From Microvelia longipes (taxonomy: Eukaryota; Arthropoda; Insecta; Hemiptera; Veliidae): 64,000 nucleotides of DNA. Positions 1 through 15,200 of the stretch are shown here, piece after piece (the stretch's first letter is position 1; every line of letters starts with the position of its first letter). The notes under the pieces were generated by a model. It worked only from the letters and a program-made list of their open reading frames with translations, made no database searches and was not told the DNA's origin. The position numbers were made by a program, and so were the translations under genes. Location: the NCBI GenBank assembly GCA_018340805.1, contig JACMZG010001914.1, positions 18,567,885 to 18,631,884 of the forward strand, written 5' to 3'.

Positions 1-268
1 GAAGAAGTTGGATTTTCATTATATTTCATTTTCATGGAGCATGACAAGTTAAAAACACAAAAATGAATTTGATGAGTGTTCACTTTTTCACATCTTGACT
101 TGAAGAATTAAGAAGAAGAAACCGAAGTTGGAACACAAACTAAATTGAAAATGAAACCATACAAGAGCAGACATTTGAGGTACATAATACACACATAATT
201 GGATGCAAGCTGTACAATATTATATGGCTCCCTTGAATTTCGGAGTTTTCTCACTCCGAACAAGGAAA

Positions 269-390
269 TTAAGTTCTTCCAAGTATCCTCTGACTTCCGT
301 TCCTGTGGTCACACTTAATTACCCATTTAGCATTCGGATTATTATGATAAACATTGAGCATTCTTGCATTCTGGTCTAATCTTCTTTGAA
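269..390 (-). CDS. conu: conu coding exon 14 (stop codon exon)
   Basis: Residues 700-738. It begins QRRLDQNARMLNVYHNNPNA and ends QRILGRT with a TAA stop at 269-271, after a TTTTACAG acceptor. No polyadenylation signal is seen on the minus strand between here and base 1, so the 3' UTR probably runs past the window edge. Confidence 0.88.
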
Positions 391-3300
391 CTGTAAAAGA
401 AAAGCACTAAATTATTACATTTGTTTGCAATTATAGTGGAATAGAAAAACAAGTGAATCCACTCCCTTAAAAACTAGTGCAAGTTCTAAAAAAAATCAAT
501 TTTTAAAAAGAATTGAGTTTTCACGATATTTTAACAACGGCTGCCACTCTGTAACTGATTACTCTGTAACTCAACTGGATTATTTTTAGATTTTTTACAT
601 TTTTTTAAAAAACGTACACAAGTCATTCAATAAAAATAGAAATAATGCTGATAATTAGATGAAACTTGGCACATATGTTATTTTTATACATGGCTACATG
701 CGTGTCAAAACTCAATCCGATCGCATGATTTTTCCACATAATATGATTTTTTTGAAATTTTTGCTGAGTCATTATTGCAGGTTAATGATGTTATAAAAAA
801 ATCATTTTCTGAATAGCACAACTACAGCGGTAGACTGATTTGTATACAAAGTTTCAACTCTCTAGCATAATAACACTAGGAGCCACGATGATAACAGACA
901 CACACACATACAGACCAACAACTTTGTGAAATCCATTCAGGAGATCTTAAAACACCAGAAACGGATAATTCCTATAGATGATTCCGGTGACATACCAGTT
1001 TCAAATTTTTTTGCCAATACAATGCTTTACCTATATACCTACGGTATAAATGAGGAAAAATAAAAATGATCATTCATGCGATAATCAACTTTGAATAATT
1101 AACATTGATTGCTCTAAGGTTTTTTTTTAATAAAATAGGAATAAACTATCAGCTTAAAGTTCTATAGGAAAACAAAAAACTAAAAATTAATTAGCTATAT
1201 ATTTCATCAAACATTGTTGACATCTTCAGGCTTTAGACACAGACAAGACTTACATAACTGGTTGACTAGATTAAAACTTGACAAAATCACAAAAATACTA
1301 AAACTAAATCACAGTTAATAATTAATTAACACAGTCAAAAAAGAAAATCAGATTTTCTTTTTTGACTGTGTTAATTAATTATTAACTGTGATTTATTTTT
1401 AGTATTTTTGTGATTTTGTCAAGTTTTAATCTTGTCAACCAGTTATGTAAGTCTTGTCTGTGTCTAAAGCCTGAAGATGTTAACAATGTTTGATGAAATA
1501 TATAGCTAATTAATTTTTAGTTTTTTGTTTTCCTATAGAACTTTAAGCTGATAGTTTATTCCTATTTTATTAAAATGTGGGAGTTCTATACAATTAAAAG
1601 TGCTACAAAAGAGAAATTACTTGCTCTAAGGTTTGCCACAATGTCTCTTATGATTTTTAACAGATATTACATAAATATTATTAATTGTTATACTAAATTA
1701 TAATAAAACTACTGACCTATATTTCCCTGCATTTCATACAAAAAGTGGGTTTGTAGAGCTGTTTCGGGATCTCCAGTAGACAGTAAACAACTTAGATTAC
1801 CATTAGGAGCTAGTTCAGACAAAGCTCTGTGTTTCAAATCAGCTCTCTTAGTCAGTTTCACTCGGCTGGGAGTTTCTCGCCCATATTCTACAATCCTGTC
1901 CCAATTAAATACAGATTATTATCATATTTTTTACTATAAAGAAAAGTGAAAATTGAAAAAGGTAAAGCTTCAATAAAAACAACCTCAAAAGAATGAAAGT
2001 AAGCTTCCTTATCATATATGTCAAATGTATAAGATAAGTAATATGTTTAAATATAAGAATATTTATATATATATTAAACACATATCATATCCTAATTAAA
2101 TATTTCAGGATGGTTTTCAATATTTAATGTTAAAAGAGTTGAGGTAGCCACATTGTATTGTACACGGCATTAGTGATAGGAATCAAGGAGGAGCACTCAA
2201 GCAAGTAAGCCATGTTGTTGGGCCTTTTCTGCTAACTCTCTTAGAGCAAAGTTAAAGTTCTGTGTTATGAGTTCTAGTCAGACATTTTATGTCCAATCTC
2301 CACAAGAGCAACCAAATTATTTTTGTCATAGGCATATTTTTTACACAAACTTGACTATTGATCCAAAATAAAGTCTGTAATCTAGGCTCATTAAAGAACA
2401 ACATTACTGAACAACATTGTTTACCTAAGTAGTATATCAGCAGCAGTAGTTTGTTTTTCCAGTTTTAATGCCACGGGATGTAAAGAGAATTGGGGAGCAT
2501 CAACACTCAGTATTATTTCCTCTTCTTCTTCTCCTAGTGGTATTACAGGACCACGGCCACCTCGATTACTCTTACCTAGTAGTCGGGATATCTAAACAAG
2601 TATAGTGAATTATTAAAAAAACCAAGCTGCTAAATAAAGAAATAAAATTCAATCAAATTATGATTGAGTTAAATTATGATTATGATAAATTAAGAAATGT
2701 CCTAGTTGCAGAATTTGTTGAGGTCTGTTTGGAATCAGAAAACTTTAAAATACATACATAAATACAAACATACATAAATACAGACATATATAAATACAAA
2801 CATACATAAATACAGACATACATCAGTACAGACATACATAAATACAAACATACATCAGTACAGACATACATAAATACAAACATACATCAGTACAGACATA
2901 CATAAATACAAACATACATCAGTACAGACATACATAAATACAAACATACATCGTACAACATACATAAATACAAACATACATCAGTACAGACATACATAAT
3001 ACAAACATACATAAAGTACAGACATACATAAATACAAACATACATCAGTACAGACATTAAATACAAACATGCATCAAAAGTATGTGATGTCTGTATTGAT
3101 GTATGTATTTCAAAGTTTTCTGATTCCAAACAGACCTTAACAAATTCTGATTGGACAAATATTTTATGTGGAGAGACTTGGGTTTATATTAACACTCAGG
3201 AGGTCATAAAAACAGCAGTCCTGCTTTTGGATTTTTAGAGCAATGGTATAAATGAGGAAAAATAAACATGTATATGAAGTCTAATGTTTGTATTTATGTA

Positions 3301-6131
3301 TGTTTGCATTTATGTATGTCTGTATTGATGTATGTTTGTACTTATGTATATCTGTATTTATGTATGTCTGTACATCAGTACAGACATACATAAATACAAA
3401 CATACATCAGTACAGACATACATATATAAAAACATTAGACTTCATATACATGTTTATTTTTCCTCATTTATACCATTGCTCTAAAAATCCAAAAGCAGGA
3501 CTGCTGTTTTTAAGACCTCCTGAGTGTTAATATAAACTCAAGTCTCTTCACATAAAATATTTGTCCGATTTGTCATAGCTAACAAGTGACTCTACTACCT
3601 TCATCCATTGTTCGCTGGCACTGATGATGACCTTAAGGTTAAAAGCTGGCTCTGCCAATAAATACTTTATGTGCAGAGAGTTGAGTGTTCTAATAATACT
3701 GAATACTTCAATTGCACTTCTTTTTCTGACCTCCTAAGTGGTTTTTACAAAGTTGTCTGTCTGTATGTGTGTGAGTGAGTGTTATCATCATAGCCCCCAG
3801 TGGTAGAGATTTGAAGTAATCATCAATTACTCTAGTACAGCTGTCAAAGACACTAATACTTAGAGGGAGGATACAACAGCTCTTATCATTCCTTGGGTAA
3901 CATTGGTGACATCATTTTTTATTTTTCATAATAATTACAATCCAAAGTAAATATTAGATAATATTTCCACAATTTTTTCTTAATTTAAGTAAATTAAATT
4001 TAAAATAAATTTTAATGATTATCTATTGCATATATTCTTTAATTGTCTGTGTTGAATAAAGTGTTTTTATGTGGTGTCACTAAAAAATGGCTGCCGTTTG
4101 TAGAGTGCGTGCTACAATAGGGGTTGTAGAGGGGTGGGGGAGTATCTAGTCTATCTCTAGGGAGATTATAGTAGGGGTAAGTACAGTTATGGCACCTAGT
4201 GGAAGCTGTTTCATTTCAAGACCCCTTATCACTGTGCTATTCTGCCCATGTACTAACTCTAAGTATTAGTCTCTTTGATAGCTGTATATTACAAGAATAT
4301 ATAGATTAAACTTACAGGTTTATTTTCCTTATGCCTGTTAGAATCATTGATATGGCGTAACTGATAGACAAGGTTAGAAGGAACTAACCACAGTCTATCG
4401 GTATTCTCCATCATTAACTCAGTAAGGCGACAACAAGTCACAGCAATGCCTAGCTCTGCTTTTAGACCATTCTTCTCTGTCAGAATACTAAAAAAAATAT
4501 AAACATCAATTAATTTTCTTGTACTGACCAAGCGATCACCCATCCAGGCACTGACCTCGCTCGAGGCTTCTTAACTTTTATCATCAAATAAAAAACATAA
4601 ACATAGAAACTTAATATACTTATTTATTACAGGGGTAATTTATCCGTCTAACTTGTACCAAAATTTCACTCAATTAGATTATTTTCCAATTTTTTTCAAT
4701 GGTTTTTTTTGAAATTTTTAGTCATGTTTTTACATTTTTAGTCATGGTTTTACATTTTAAGTCATGGTTTTAAATTTTTAGTTATGGTATTAAAAATTTA
4801 GTTATGGGTTTTCTGTCATTATAGCAGGTTAATGACATCATACAAAATTATTTTTTGGATAGTACAACTAAACCTATAAACTGATTTTTGTACAAAGTTT
4901 CAACTCTCTAGCATAAATACACTTGCAAACACAATACTTTTCCTATATATCTATGGTATAAATGGGGAAAAGTATAAATTCCATTATCCATTACTACTAT
5001 TCATCAGATTTTCAAGAAGTATACAATTTGAGTAAAAACAGACATTTAAAACAACACAATTTAACAGAATATTCCTTTGGGTTATTTGGTTTTTAAGATT
5101 TTTTTTTTCAATGTGCAAATCAACAGGTGTTTTTCCTTATTTAATAATTTCTTTATTTAAATGATTATCCATCTAACAAGGTTATAAAGTATACTTACTT
5201 AGGAGGGAACAAAGAGGGAGCTATTATCATAGCCACATTGTGATTTGACATCTTATTATAAAGCTGATTAGATACTATAGTATTGAGTAGAGTTAATAGA
5301 CTGTGTAGAGTGGACCTGTGTTCTGAAGGAAGAAGCAGTACAAGTAGGTTTAGAGCTCGTAGACACTCTGCTATACCTGGCCAAACAACACAAAATGTAT
5401 AGTTAAAAGAACACACAGAGTATTTGTAGTATATCTAGCAGTTTTGGATATCAGGTACTATCTGGATGTTACATCGCGTAGGCACTAATAATGGGTTACT
5501 AAACTTGTAATAATGGGCGCCAACACGTCTACCAGTGGCTGCTGTGGAATACTACTGTATATAGTAATACATGTGTAAAAAATTGCAACCCAATCTACAG
5601 TCTATCAACTACTTTAAAAAAGTTGACAGGTCAATTTAGGTACTGCAGGTTCTTAAAAAAAATCCCTGCAAGAAGGGAACGGGAAAAAACTTTGTGAATA
5701 AATCAGGTTATTTTACCAGTGTTTTCTTGGAGATGTTTTTTCATTCCTTTTGTGTAGTTTTATTTTATAATATCATTTTCATGATTAATTAGAGAGTAGT
5801 TTTCAAAACCATGTAAACTTAAGAAGGAAGAAGGTCATTTCCTTACAGAAATAACCTGAATTAACCTGAGAATTAAGAGGACAGGGGTTATTTTTCTCTT
5901 TTAAAGTGAGGGGTTCGCAGCGGCTTTTCTGATTGGCCAACCCCCAAAATGCTTATGCCCTTGGGGATTTATAAACTAAACGATGGATTGTAAACACTTT
6001 TTGAATATTTTTTGACATGTTTAGTGGACCATTATTGTGGGTTATTGAAGTCACTCGTATTTCATTAAAAATAGGGTTTGGGACATTAATAAGATTGATT
6101 TTTATATTACGTTTCATTTCAATCCAAGAAA

Positions 6132-6229
<98 letters not shown>

Positions 6230-9200
6230 ATATATATAGCCATTAAATTTGGTAGATTTCTATGACAGTTATTGCAACACATATGTAAAAGAAATGACAA
6301 ACAAACTAACCATGACACTGATAGAATATATGCAATAGATGAGGTGTAAGTAATGGATGAGGTAATGATCTTATTAACCTCTTCAATAAACTAGTCAATT
6401 CATGAACAGTGGCACCCGCTAGAATATGATCAGTTAGTTCAGGTTTGGAGTAGAAATCCCTGTCTATCTGGTTTACTAGGGACTCCACTTTCTGCCTATT
6501 ACCCGCTACCCGAAGTATACCTTCCTCTCGCACACCACGTCTTTCTAACTCATACAGTATCTGTAAAAATAACCAATGTAAGGAATGTTTAGTGTGAAAA
6601 ATTGATGATAAAATATTAAATTAACAGAATGAACGGAGCAAATTAAAATGAAACAAATGAATATGAAATAAATGAACGATAAAAATATGAAAAAATAAAT
6701 ACAATCAATAACTCACCTCCTGTCTGCTTACAAATCAACATTGTATTCACAGAGAAATAATACTAGAGAGAGCATAGCCTATATCAAAACATTAAGAGGC
6801 CTGAAACATCTTTTTGGGGCTCTCAGGGGCTCTGTGTAACCTCATTAAAACCTCTTTTAAAAGTGAGTTAAGGTTATAATAAATCAATTGATTTCGGCTT
6901 CCTGCACATTGTTTGAGTTGTGATTTGTATTTTTAAAGTTCTACTATATAAGTTACTCTGATTTTGTACTAATTATTTGATTACATTTATAAGCGGTGGT
7001 CAGGTTACATTTTCGATTTTTCAAAATTTAACCCATAGGGCTTCTCTAGTAATATATCTCTATGATTGTAATAATAAATAAGATGATCTATCTATTGATT
7101 ATTGTTAATCATCAAACCCTAAATCTAATTTATACCAGTTAGGTTCGAACAACTTAATAAGAGGTACTGAAGGAAACAATTTCAAGAAGGATAAAGTGAA
7201 GGAAAATTACATGATATACTCAGTTGAGTCATTAATGAGACACTGATGATTACTATTAAAATGATGTAAAAAAAGGGGGTCGACGGTAGAGACAGTGTTC
7301 CGACCTCAACCCTTTCCCTTACGTGTGCGATGGACCAGCTTTTAACCAATTAAAATTATAAAACAGTTGATCAAGTTTTTAAAAAGAAACATGAGAATAA
7401 AAATAACTAAATGTCTTATCTAACTTTAAATAATAATTCAACATTTACATTATCTCCTGAACCAGAGTGAAACAAACCTCAATCTTAAATATAACAGTTT
7501 AGGTAGTACAATATAAATTAATTTTCAAAACATGATTGACAAAATATAATTGTGGGGGGAGACAACTAGAAAGGTACACGCAATATGGTACACATGCATG
7601 TTCCAGTTAACATCTAACTTTTACGGAAACGGAGACTATTGAAGTTGCAAATAAGTCAAAAATATTATATTTAGGGTTATATAATATTTAATCAGGCAAT
7701 ATTTTAAGTAAGGTCAATATTTCTCTTTTTTAGGTTTTTACTTGTCTTAATAAGTTAAATTGGCAATATTTTACAAAAAAAAAATTAAACCCCAATTTTT
7801 TCATATAATTCTACTATTCTAAGTTGATAATGGTAGTGAGAGATAGTGAGGATGCAAGGTGGTTAAAGATAGTTTGAGGGGATTTGAAGTAGAAATGAGA
7901 TTAAATAGAAATTAGAAAAAGTTAAAAGGGGTTATAGGTATTTAAGGATAGTTACTGAGGATAGTAAGATGTCTCTGGTTACCTTTTGAAAGACTAGAGG
8001 TACAGTATGAGGTTCTGAGACTATTTGTTGATCCTTTTCTAACAGTGTGGCTAATGATACACCAAACACACCGCCATCTAGAAGACAGATGAATAAAACA
8101 AACATAAGTATTAAAAAAACATACATAAATGTTTAACAAAATATATCTAAGCTTATTAACTTAATAATACATATAAAATAAAGTGAAAAAAGGCTCAACC
8201 GAGAAGATAAGGCTGAAGAGAGACCATAATCCAGCACAATATTCAACAGGAGAAGGTATTAGATGATTTGATAGATTAAAATAACAAGAACTAAATGTGT
8301 ATTATTCACTTTTACTTGATATAAACTAGGTAAAATAATAATCTTTATCACCAGATTGTAATTTTTACAAGCAAAGTGCTTTCAGTTTTAAGAGAGGTCA
8401 TCATTAGTGCACAATATTGAAAAAATGCTGGTGCATGCCAGGCGAATTTTTTTTAGAATGCATGTTTCCAAGCTTAGAAAAAATTTTCTTGCTGAAGGTT
8501 CCGGTTTATGCTTTTTAACTTGAGCAGTCAATCAATTAACAAGCACTACTCATAACTAATTTTTTTGTATTTTTCAAAGGAAATGCGTTTAACCATTGTG
8601 TTAATGTTAGTTGTGTTGGTTAGCCTCTAAAATTGGCAGTGCACGCCATTATTTGCACCAGTTTAAGCTCAGTTACTGTTTATCTTTATAGGTTTTAGCA
8701 CAATTCCTTTAAATAATACGGAAGAAATGAGTAAGCAAATTTTTTCCTAACGAAACTCGCTAAAATGATGATATCTATTTAACACAATTGCTTTAACAAA
8801 TTTTTATCAAAAGAACGCTTATGAGGTTATTTAGATGAGAGAAGTGGAGGAAGGGTCATTTCTGCTTGCCCCCTGATCTAAAAAATTCATACACAAACAC
8901 ACAGTGTGTTTGTATAAACATGTGTGTGTGTGTGTATGTATGAGTTTCTACTTTCTGCAGAGGGTTTTAAATTCTGCAAAGTGGTTTTAAATTTGACACC
9001 ATCTACTTGATCTTCTTGAATAAGTGTTTCAAATTAAAATAAACATTTTTTAATAGATACTCCTCTACATAGACTATCTACTACAAGTAACTATGTATTA
9101 CATAAACAAACACTCTAGTGAAATCCGAGTATTGCACTGCGTTTCCAGATTCATTTCTGTCCACTCTATGTAACAGGAAGGTTATCAGAAGTACCAAACA

Positions 9201-12200
9201 ATTTAGTTGTGATTTAAACAAATTGTCATACCTTCTTTTCTTTTTCGTTTGGGTGGTTTATGTTTGTGAATAGGCACACCAGCTGAATCCATGATAGCTG
9301 TGAGCTCCATAAATATGAGGGGTCTTAAAACTGACATATCTTCCTCTGCTAGATAATCTACCCAGGTTTTATCTCCAAAGTTAACGTCCCATTTGTTGTA
9401 ATCATCGTCCTGTCAACACATTAGGATACAAATCACATATTTAATTTTTGAAACAACAAACTAAATGGTACATCAGTACAATGTTTGCTATAATACGACA
9501 CACGGCTAAAATCAATTGACAGCCCGCCAAAATCTCAATGCTTTCAACCCTATTTTTTTAATAAAAAAATCCCTTCTTTTAAGTAACAAAAAAATCCCTT
9601 CTCTGGCAACACTGTAAGTCAGGTTATGTTTTGAATTTTATTATTTGTTTTTATTTGATATCGTATTTTTTTATTTTTAAAAATTATTTATTTACTTTTC
9701 AAAGTGGGAAATATTATTGTATCTTATAAATTTACCAACTAAGTGTTGCTTTAAATTTGTTTGGGAAGTATGAATTAAGTGGAGTTAAAGTTGGTAATTA
9801 CGTAATGCAATGGATCATAATAGTTCTATGATAAAAGTTTGACGATTTAAATAAATCGTAAGCCATAATTACTTTTTTACAAAACAAACTGCTTTTTTGT
9901 GTCAAGTTTGTATAATTGAATGTGTATTGTTTCATATTATAAAAATAATATGACACAATATGCATTCATGACTTAAAGTCAAGACTGCCATTTTCGAAAA
10001 AAATGCTATCTTTTGGTTGACAGACCACAGACCCTGCGCTGTACTTAAATAGCAAGAAATACATGAAGAATACATCAATGTCCATGCGACAAATATAGAC
10101 ACTCAGATCATATTACAACTCTGCAATAATTGGTTAAATTGAACAGATTGGAATGAAACGAAACAAACTCAAACAGATAAATATGTACAATGAGGAAATA
10201 AAAGCGACTTGAGGTTACCAATATTTACAACTAGTGTTGCCTTTTTATGGTTTTCTTTACGAAAAAGGTATTTTTTTATACCGAGGTTGGCATGAGGTGG
10301 AGGGGGGAAAAGCGTGGTTGGTCTCAACCAAAAGAATTCTTTCCCCAAAGATTTTTGGCGTGCTGTCAATTGATTTTAGCCGTGTGTCGTATTATAAGAA
10401 TAAATAAGATATAAAGTGTGGTAGAACTTTATACTGGTAGAGGTTAAGGTAGTGTTTCAGACCAGATTTTCAGTTTGTCCCTTCTCTTGGGACAGAGAAG
10501 GATTTATGTCAGCTACATAAATTTTATATGAAATTATAAGGTTTTTAAGGTTAAAATGGATTAAACTGCATTTATGTATGTTAAAATTATTATAATAAAA
10601 AATCATTATCTGTAATCTGTTATTATCTGTTATCTTATTTGTTATTTATTATCTGTTATAAATTTTAACAGTAAAATTTTCTTTACCATTAAACAAAAAT
10701 ATAAATGGTGGAGAATTTTTAACTCTAATCCTAACCAACCCTGTTTCTGTGACAATCTACAAATCAAAACAAGCACCCATCTAGTGCATTTTATCCAATT
10801 TGCTCACAAATTGGATAAAATGTATTATAAATGTATCTATTATTCTTATTCTAGAAGCCGCTATATAAGTCATATAACATGAACTTGAGATGAGTGCGCT
10901 GCCATCTATCTGCCCTGGGGTATAATGATAATGCTTATCATTAGTTTATTATGATAATATTATGATATTTTATCACACTAATTATGATGATTATGCTTAT
11001 AATAATCTGTAAGAGCCTTGCGGCTCATCAGGGGTAACCCAACCAGGAACCACTTCAGATGGTAGTGGCAAGTAAGGTAAAATTTTATTTTTACAACCTT
11101 TTACAAGAGCATAACCTGGAAGGCAAAGCCCAGACCTTCGTGGTGTCAATGGTTAGTAAACTTAATGATTCACCAACCACTACCACAGATGCAGCTAGGG
11201 TATAGTCATGTTCTATTAAAAAAGAACTCATATCATCTGTTTAATAAACCTGACAATACAGTATTCATCGGCTCTGACTTTTTAAATAAATAAATAAAAT
11301 ATTCTTTATTCCATTAAGATACAATCATATCAATAGGATTCGTCTATTATAGATTTGTGTTGATTAATATAATTACAGTATTTTACATAATAAGTAAAAA
11401 CAAAGTCAAGCTAAATGATTTCCACAATATAAAAATTAAAGTACTCTTTTAAACTATAAACTGGTTCTTTTATTAGAAAATCTTTAATTTCTTTTTTAAA
11501 GTCTTTTACTTCTGATGTTTTAATTTTATTGGGTAATATGTTATAAATTGTTGATATAAATGAATGAAATGAATACAATTAAAAAATAAAGTATAGGGAA
11601 AAGTATCAAATGCTTTGCTGAGATCCACAGAGGTAATAAGTGTGTATTCTCCTATCTCCATCCTATCAATAATCTTGTTGATATAAATATGAAGTATCTT
11701 GTTTCCTGGGATTTTGTTCCGATATTTTATGCAGCTGAATTATATTTTTTTTTTCTTGATTTCATGTTACATTTGACTGCTTCCAAACTAATTATATTAA
11801 TAAACAATAAAAAAAAATCTGAACATATTTTAGGTCTACAATTAGGAACACGTGTTACTCTATGTAGCATGCAGTGCTCTGTATGGTAGCTCATGAAACT
11901 AATACTGTTTTAGGATCACCTAAAATGGAGAGATAGCAACACTGTAGTTGATACCTTATTTGTTAGCAAACATGTAAAGACCATAATAATAGAGACTAAC
12001 CTGATTATTATTCAGAGTAAGAGAATCTCCAGCCCACATCTCTTCAAATCCTAATGTTTCAGGGCTATGTCTCCTGGATCCATCATATAGACTATCGTGA
12101 CTCCGCGTAACACAGACCAAAGCACTGGAAAAAGTTAAAAGAGACATCAACACTACAAATATAAATCACAAGCAAGTATTTCATGATACAAATAAAATTT

Positions 12201-12237
12201 TCTTCACCAACAAACAAAACATATAAAAAAAATTCAG

Positions 12238-12299
<62 letters not shown>

Positions 12300-15200
12300 T
12301 ATATATATATATATAATATATATATACAATATACATGTATACACTATACATATTATACAACCAGCTAGGTCAAGTAAAGAAACACTTTGACAATTATAAA
12401 AATATTGAAGATAGCCACAACTATAATACCAAAAGTAAAAATGAGTTTGGATTACTCAGGAGTAATATTGTAAAACTCTTTGCCACAAGACGTTAGCAAG
12501 ACACAAGCTGAAATAAAATTTATTAAATCAAAATTCAAAGAATTGCTCATAAAAAAAACAACTTACAATTTCTCAGGGTTTATGATAAAATAAATGACGT
12601 CATGCATTGTTAGATGTATTGTAATTTGTCTCCTATACTTCAATTGCTGAAAAACAGATATGTAGCCATGGACTAAGATCCATCTTGACTTAACAAACTG
12701 TAGTGAAAAAATGCGTTTAAAATAACTTTTATGTCCATTTCTTTTATTTTAATGTAAGAAGAAAAACCATTAGATTTTTTTTATGAAGAGTAACTCACTA
12801 ATCATGCTTAGTGAGTTACTAAGCATGATATCAAAAATCAAAAGAGGCTAGACTTATCATCATAAGTCGCTGAGGATGTGTGCAAATTTTAATGTGTATA
12901 GAGTAATTGTCATGTAATCAAAGCTTACTGTTTATTATGATGAGAAGGAGGTTGATCCATCAGAGTGTTGAGAGACACTGGATCACTGCCGCTCTTAGAT
13001 CTGACTCTAACACTTCCCAGTCTTTGATATCCTACCATCTTAATACCTTCAGCTGTCACAAAAAAACATTGCCACAATTAATCAAATAGACAACAAAACA
13101 TTGCCACAATTAATAAAATAAACAACAAAACATTGACACAATTAATAAAATAGACAACAAAACATTGCCACAATTAATAAAATAGACAACAAAACATTGC
13201 CACAATTAATAAAATAGACACACAGACACTTTCATACATTAAGGCACTTATGACATTGATGTTAAAGTGCCTCTAAACCCAATAATAATAATAGCATAAA
13301 TATAGGGGGGGGGGAGAGAGAGACCCAAAACAGATCAAAATCAATATTCACTCTGTATATGTTATATCCTTACACATAAGAACAACCTAAATATGAAAAC
13401 TGTAGAATAAATTGTAACAAAGAGAAGAAAGTATAAAGACAAACCAACATATTTTGCTAATGATTCAGAAGTTAGAAAATCAAAATACCATCTTACATGA
13501 AATTCTAAACCATAGTTAACCTCTTCACATCTTACAATATATGACTGTTTGGAAGAGTTTAACTATGCTTTAAAATTTCTAAAAAAAAGTATTCTACGAA
13601 ATATTTTAAGAAGTGTTTTAAATTTCCTTAAAACCTGTTATTTTCTAATTGTTTTCAACAAATCCTTCATTAAGTATACAAAAAAATAAATGAAAAAATA
13701 TATAAAACATTTTTTTAATATTTTTACACAAAAGTATATGAGTAACCCAGAAGGCAAAGGTTGGGTGAGGGGGGCATTTAAAACTTAAAAGATTAAATAA
13801 ACTAAAAATTTAAAAACATGAAATACAAAAAAATTAAGCCATAAAAAAGGAAAAACTATAAAATATTTTTTTAAAGAAAATATTGAAAAATAGTTATTGT
13901 TATAGAAGGGATTAAATTATATAATTAAGAGGGGCAATATAATTTAGCAAAATAAATAAATAAAAAGTAATTAACTAAACTATTAAAATAATACAATAAA
14001 AATTAATAAAAGCATAAACTAAAAGAAATAAAATAATAAAAGAAAATTATGAATATTAGAAAAGTAATAAAAATATAAAATTAGACAAATTGAAATTAAG
14101 AGAAAATAAGTATACAAACTATTAAAATAATACGATACAAATTAATAAAACAATAATATACAAAGAAATTCACAAATTTTGAAGCACTGATTTAAAATTC
14201 AGTTAATGCTTATCATTTAAAGTTTTTAGCTCATTTCTTTTAAAAAGTATAAAAAATGGGGAAATGACAAGTAATGCTACTGATTAAGTTATAAAGCATA
14301 AACCGGAAATATAAGCAAGAAATGGATTGTTAAGTACGGAAGCATGCATTTCAAATAAAATTCGCTTGTCATGCGGACCTCGCATTAGAATTATTTTAGA
14401 TTTTTCAGTTTTTACCACTGTTTTTTCAACTTTTTGGTCCCTTAAGTGGTGATATTGACTTCAGATTAAATTCAATCCAGAGCCTCAACCCCATTGAAAA
14501 TTACCTATCTTGCAAATTTCCAAATGTATTAGTCAGAAAACTTGATTTGTTAACATAAAACTGTACATCTTACATTTATCTTAATAAATTTAAATTCAAG
14601 CACAATATAACTCTTTGATTTGTAGTGAAGTTTTGAAATTTTTGCTGAGTCCTAATTGTGGGTTCTAGTTTAGTAAACAAAAGGGTACAGTTTGTTTGTA
14701 AACAAAAGGGTATAGTTCACTTCGATTAGAAAAAGCTTTTGAAAGTTATTGTATCCGATAGAAACATCTAGGAAGAAAATCTTGTTCTCGTACACACACA
14801 CTCACACAAACACACTTTATGCCCTTTCTTAAAAATACCTCTCCCTGCCTCCATGACTTCAATCTTATCAAAACTAGCTGAAAGTAAAGTAAATGATGAT
14901 TGTCATAATATTTTTCACAGAAAACACTTTTTATTCAGACTGTCTGAACTGTTAGGTCTCTTGAATGCACCCTAAGTAATAGGGTATGATATTGGAATCT
15001 AAATTTTTAAAAATATATGGGAGTAATTTGAAGAGTACAATACAAGTGACTGATTCTAGAGACTGTTTCTAAAAGCTAAAAGTATTTCATAATGCTTAAA
15101 AACTTAGAGCAAATGATATATCTAGTTGTTTGCTAAAATTAAAATTTAACCAACACATCAAACTTATCATTCAAACCAAATTTTAGACCAGCTTTCAATC

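Noticed and set aside
2745..3075. CRISPR-like regular repeats
   Set aside because: Units are contiguous with no unique spacers; it is an animal minisatellite.
2680..3530. Open frames rich in MYVC and YLC across the satellite
   Set aside because: They are translations of a simple tandem repeat; every frame is open because the unit lacks stops.
8880..8942. Short inverted CA/TG tract as a hairpin gene
   Set aside because: Simple dinucleotide sequence pairs with itself by composition alone.
12183..12368. Frame with a long His-Thr run
   Set aside because: It is a (CA)n microsatellite read in frame.
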